Positions 62,720 through 64,000 of a DNA stretch of 64,000 bases are shown piece after piece. Positions within the stretch are counted from its first letter, which is position 1. The number at the start of each line of letters is the position of its first letter. The stretch covers positions 4,320,501-4,384,500 of the forward strand of contig NZ_CP099399.1 in the NCBI RefSeq assembly GCF_024721175.1. Direction: 5' to 3'. The notes beneath the pieces are model-generated. The model was not told the origin of the DNA and searched no databases. It was given only the letters and a program-made list of their open reading frames with translations. Position numbers and translations under genes: made by a program. This DNA is from Rhizobium sp. Pop5 (GTDB taxonomy: Bacteria > Pseudomonadota > Alphaproteobacteria > Rhizobiales > Rhizobiaceae).

Positions 62720-62927
62720 TTAGTCGCGCAGCATCAAAATAGCCGTGAGCTTAACTCCGCAAATATGTTCGAAAAACTTGCCAGACTTCCTCTAGCCGCA
62801 GCGTTCGTAGAAGCGGATCGCAGGAACATTAAACACTGCCACAGAAAATCGTCTGCCGACCGCCATACTGATTACAGCGGCGTCATCGAACCGGCTTTCC
62901 ACAACTACGTCAATGACGCCTCCAGCG
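62720..62927 (-). pseudogene. Possible GNAT acetyltransferase remnant
   Basis: A minus-strand frame reads GGVIDVVVESRFDDAAVISM, then FSVAVFNVPAIRFYERCG, a TAG stop, and RKSGKFFEHICGVKLTAILM in the same frame up to 62720. The N.pAi.FYer.G pattern is typical of the C-terminal part of GNAT N-acetyltransferases. No start or N-terminal half is found, so it is at most a relic. Confidence 0.3.
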
Positions 62928-62975
62928 ACCAGTTTGCGATATCACAAGGGCGTCTTCAGCATATATACCCCTTGA

Positions 62976-63776
62976 TCATCCGCACCATGGCCTTGGTGTT
63001 GGCGGACATCCGCCAGCACCGCAGACAAACGGCACGGCCAAGCCCTCGGATATAAGCGTCTGGCCGACATCACGTCCATTAACACGTAAAATGCCGCAGC
63101 TCCGACCGTAATTGCATTTGTCAGTCCCTTCTGTGCCTGGCTTGCAAGAGCAAGCAACTTTGGTCACCGTTGATTTTCCCGATGAAACCAATTCTACCAA
63201 TCTCATACCTGCTTTGACGCCAAGCGCCCTCTCACGATCGCAAAGCGGTTCGAATTTTTCGGGCGTATTGAAGCCAACGAGCCGCACGCGGGTACCATCA
63301 TTCATTTTGATCGTATCGCCATCGGTGATCGAAAAATTCCTTGCCTCAGAAGTTGTTGTCGACACCGCCGGGAACCAACCGCCGACATAATCTTCAGCGT
63401 GTTTAACGACTGTCGCGCTCATCATGACGACCATAACCGCACCGATGATCAGCAATTTCTGCTCGCTGCGGCTGAGTCCCCAATATCGTGTTCGACGTCG
63501 ATATCTCCGCCGTTCCGGGACGTTGCTGACAACCAGTCTTAGATCGGCATCGCTCTTGAGCGCTGTCAGCCGCTTCAGCGTCGACATTTGCTTTTCTGAT
63601 AGCCGCGTTCGCGTGCCGTAACGATCGATCTTCGACCGCATGTCAACAAGGAAGCCGCGCTGCCAATCCGTTGGTAGTCCACTCTGGAGGACGTCATCGA
63701 TGCGGCTGCGGAAATACGCGACCTCAATATCTGTCAGCAAATGTGTAGCCCCCATCAGCCACACCATACCACGCAT
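62976..63776 (-). CDS. Thermonuclease-family (SNase-like) protein with membrane anchor
   Basis: This protein of about 266 residues has an N-terminal region (~1-100) rich in charged helices. One transmembrane segment follows (EQKLLIIGAVMVVMMSATVV), then a staphylococcal-nuclease-like OB fold: ITDGDTIKMNDGTRVRLVGFNTPE, CDRERALGVKAGMRLVELV, CNYGRSCGILRVNGRDVGQTLISEGLAVPF. The SNase pattern DGDT, R.vGfn.PE and a basic residue pair is visible. The ATG at 63776 was chosen because the sequence upstream is low-complexity and GC-skewed. It probably faces the periplasm. Confidence 0.7.
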   Translation of the reverse strand: MRGMVWLMGATHLLTDIEVAYFRSRIDDVLQSGLPTDWQRGFLVDMRSKIDRYGTRTRLSEKQMSTLKRLTALKSDADLRLVVSNVPERRRYRRRTRYWGLSRSEQKLLIIGAVMVVMMSATVVKHAEDYVGGWFPAVSTTTSEARNFSITDGDTIKMNDGTRVRLVGFNTPEKFEPLCDRERALGVKAGMRLVELVSSGKSTVTKVACSCKPGTEGTDKCNYGRSCGILRVNGRDVGQTLISEGLAVPFVCGAGGCPPTPRPWCG

Positions 63777-63852
63777 TCGCCTAATCTCGGGTTGCGTGGA
63801 TGAGGAAAATTTTAGCGAGTTTTTTTGCCGACCAATCGTGTGCATTTCGCAG

Positions 63853-64000
63853 CTACCGGCGCAGGTAGCTCTTCGCGCCGCTGTCAGTAACACAGTAACC
63901 CTCCTCCCTGGCCGGTGCAGTAGTTTCCGCCTCGGCACGAGCATTCCCCGGAAATCGCTGGCTGCATTTCCTCTGCTGACCCAAGCAAACCAACGGCACC
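63853..64000 (-). pseudogene. Cysteine-rich fragment, frameshifted, cut by window edge
   Basis: From the right edge a frame reads SAEEMQPAISGECSCRGGNY and CTGQ. After a one-base change it reads GYCVTDSGAKSYLRR before a TAG at 63853. This resembles the Cys-rich C-terminal tail found on some rhizobial secreted proteins. The two pieces are in different frames, so it is probably decayed; the start lies outside the window. Confidence 0.33.

Noticed and set aside
62714..63055. Plus-strand 113-codon frame next to IS66
   Set aside because: Its composition is not protein-like, and it overlaps the thermonuclease gene and an antisense GNAT-like remnant.
1..64000. CRISPR array or tRNA/rRNA genes
   Set aside because: No regularly spaced repeats, cloverleaf-like gene or rRNA segment was recognised on reading; a dedicated scan could still reveal a tRNA missed by eye.

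Overview
The window looks like a chromosomal segment of a Rhizobium-group alphaproteobacterium (R. leguminosarum/etli type). This rests on gene content and order: guaA, an iron-regulated imelysin operon, pmtA (rhizobial phospholipid N-methyltransferase), dnaN, and the rsmI-yraN ... gshB-comM(yifB) order. The GC-rich codon use also fits. No rRNA or tRNA gene was recognised. The species is an inference.

Region 1 (1-4.09 kb) looks like accessory DNA abutting the 3' end of guaA. It holds an SDR fragment, an NmrA-like oxidoreductase, a divergent azoR/HxlR pair, an AlpA-type regulator and a tyrosine integrase whose 5' end faces guaA. A strong inverted repeat lies between the integrase and guaA. guaA is a known target of tyrosine integrases, so this is probably one end of an integrated element.

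Region 2 (4.09-34.55 kb) is core chromosome: guaA, a nucleosidase/thioesterase pair, a DUF2252 gene, a four-gene iron-uptake-type operon (irpA-like imelysin, di-haem DUF1111, second imelysin, DUF1513) behind a candidate Irr box, rsmB, an RlpA-like gene, an SDR/queG pair, a GST, uppP, an NDUFA9-like gene, DUF1330, pyrF, a histidine phosphatase, pmtA, DUF72, dnaN, rsmI and yraN. A cupin gene and a LacI-controlled sugar ABC transporter cassette with twin operators sit between yraN and gshB. The region ends in comM, which stops abruptly just before its Walker A motif.

Region 3 (34.55 kb to the right edge) is a mosaic genomic island inside comM; the other half of comM is not in the window. The island contains (a) small membrane and PIN-domain genes and a DUF2971 gene; (b) four insertion sequences whose ends and target duplications can be read: IS21 (8-bp TSD, istA frameshifted), IS5/IS427 (TA TSD, inside a YccF gene), IS3 (GCACG TSD, inside an HNH endonuclease gene) and IS66 (8-bp TSD), plus an ISL3 remnant; (c) a tightly coupled, comparatively AT-rich operon at 44.2-50.2 kb encoding an SGNH hydrolase, a radical SAM protein with extra C-terminal cysteines, a NodU/CmcH-type carbamoyltransferase, three different glycosyltransferases and a 65-residue protein; (d) a frameshifted small serine recombinase and an intact large serine recombinase; (e) defence-type genes: the broken HNH endonuclease, an OLD-family ATPase/TOPRIM nuclease and a large protein ending in a PD-(D/E)XK nuclease fold.

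The best candidates for something undescribed are the carbamoyl/glycosyl/radical-SAM operon and the ~2.8-kb OLD-nuclease segment. The latter is bounded by 23-bp near-identical direct repeats, one of them immediately upstream of the large serine recombinase.
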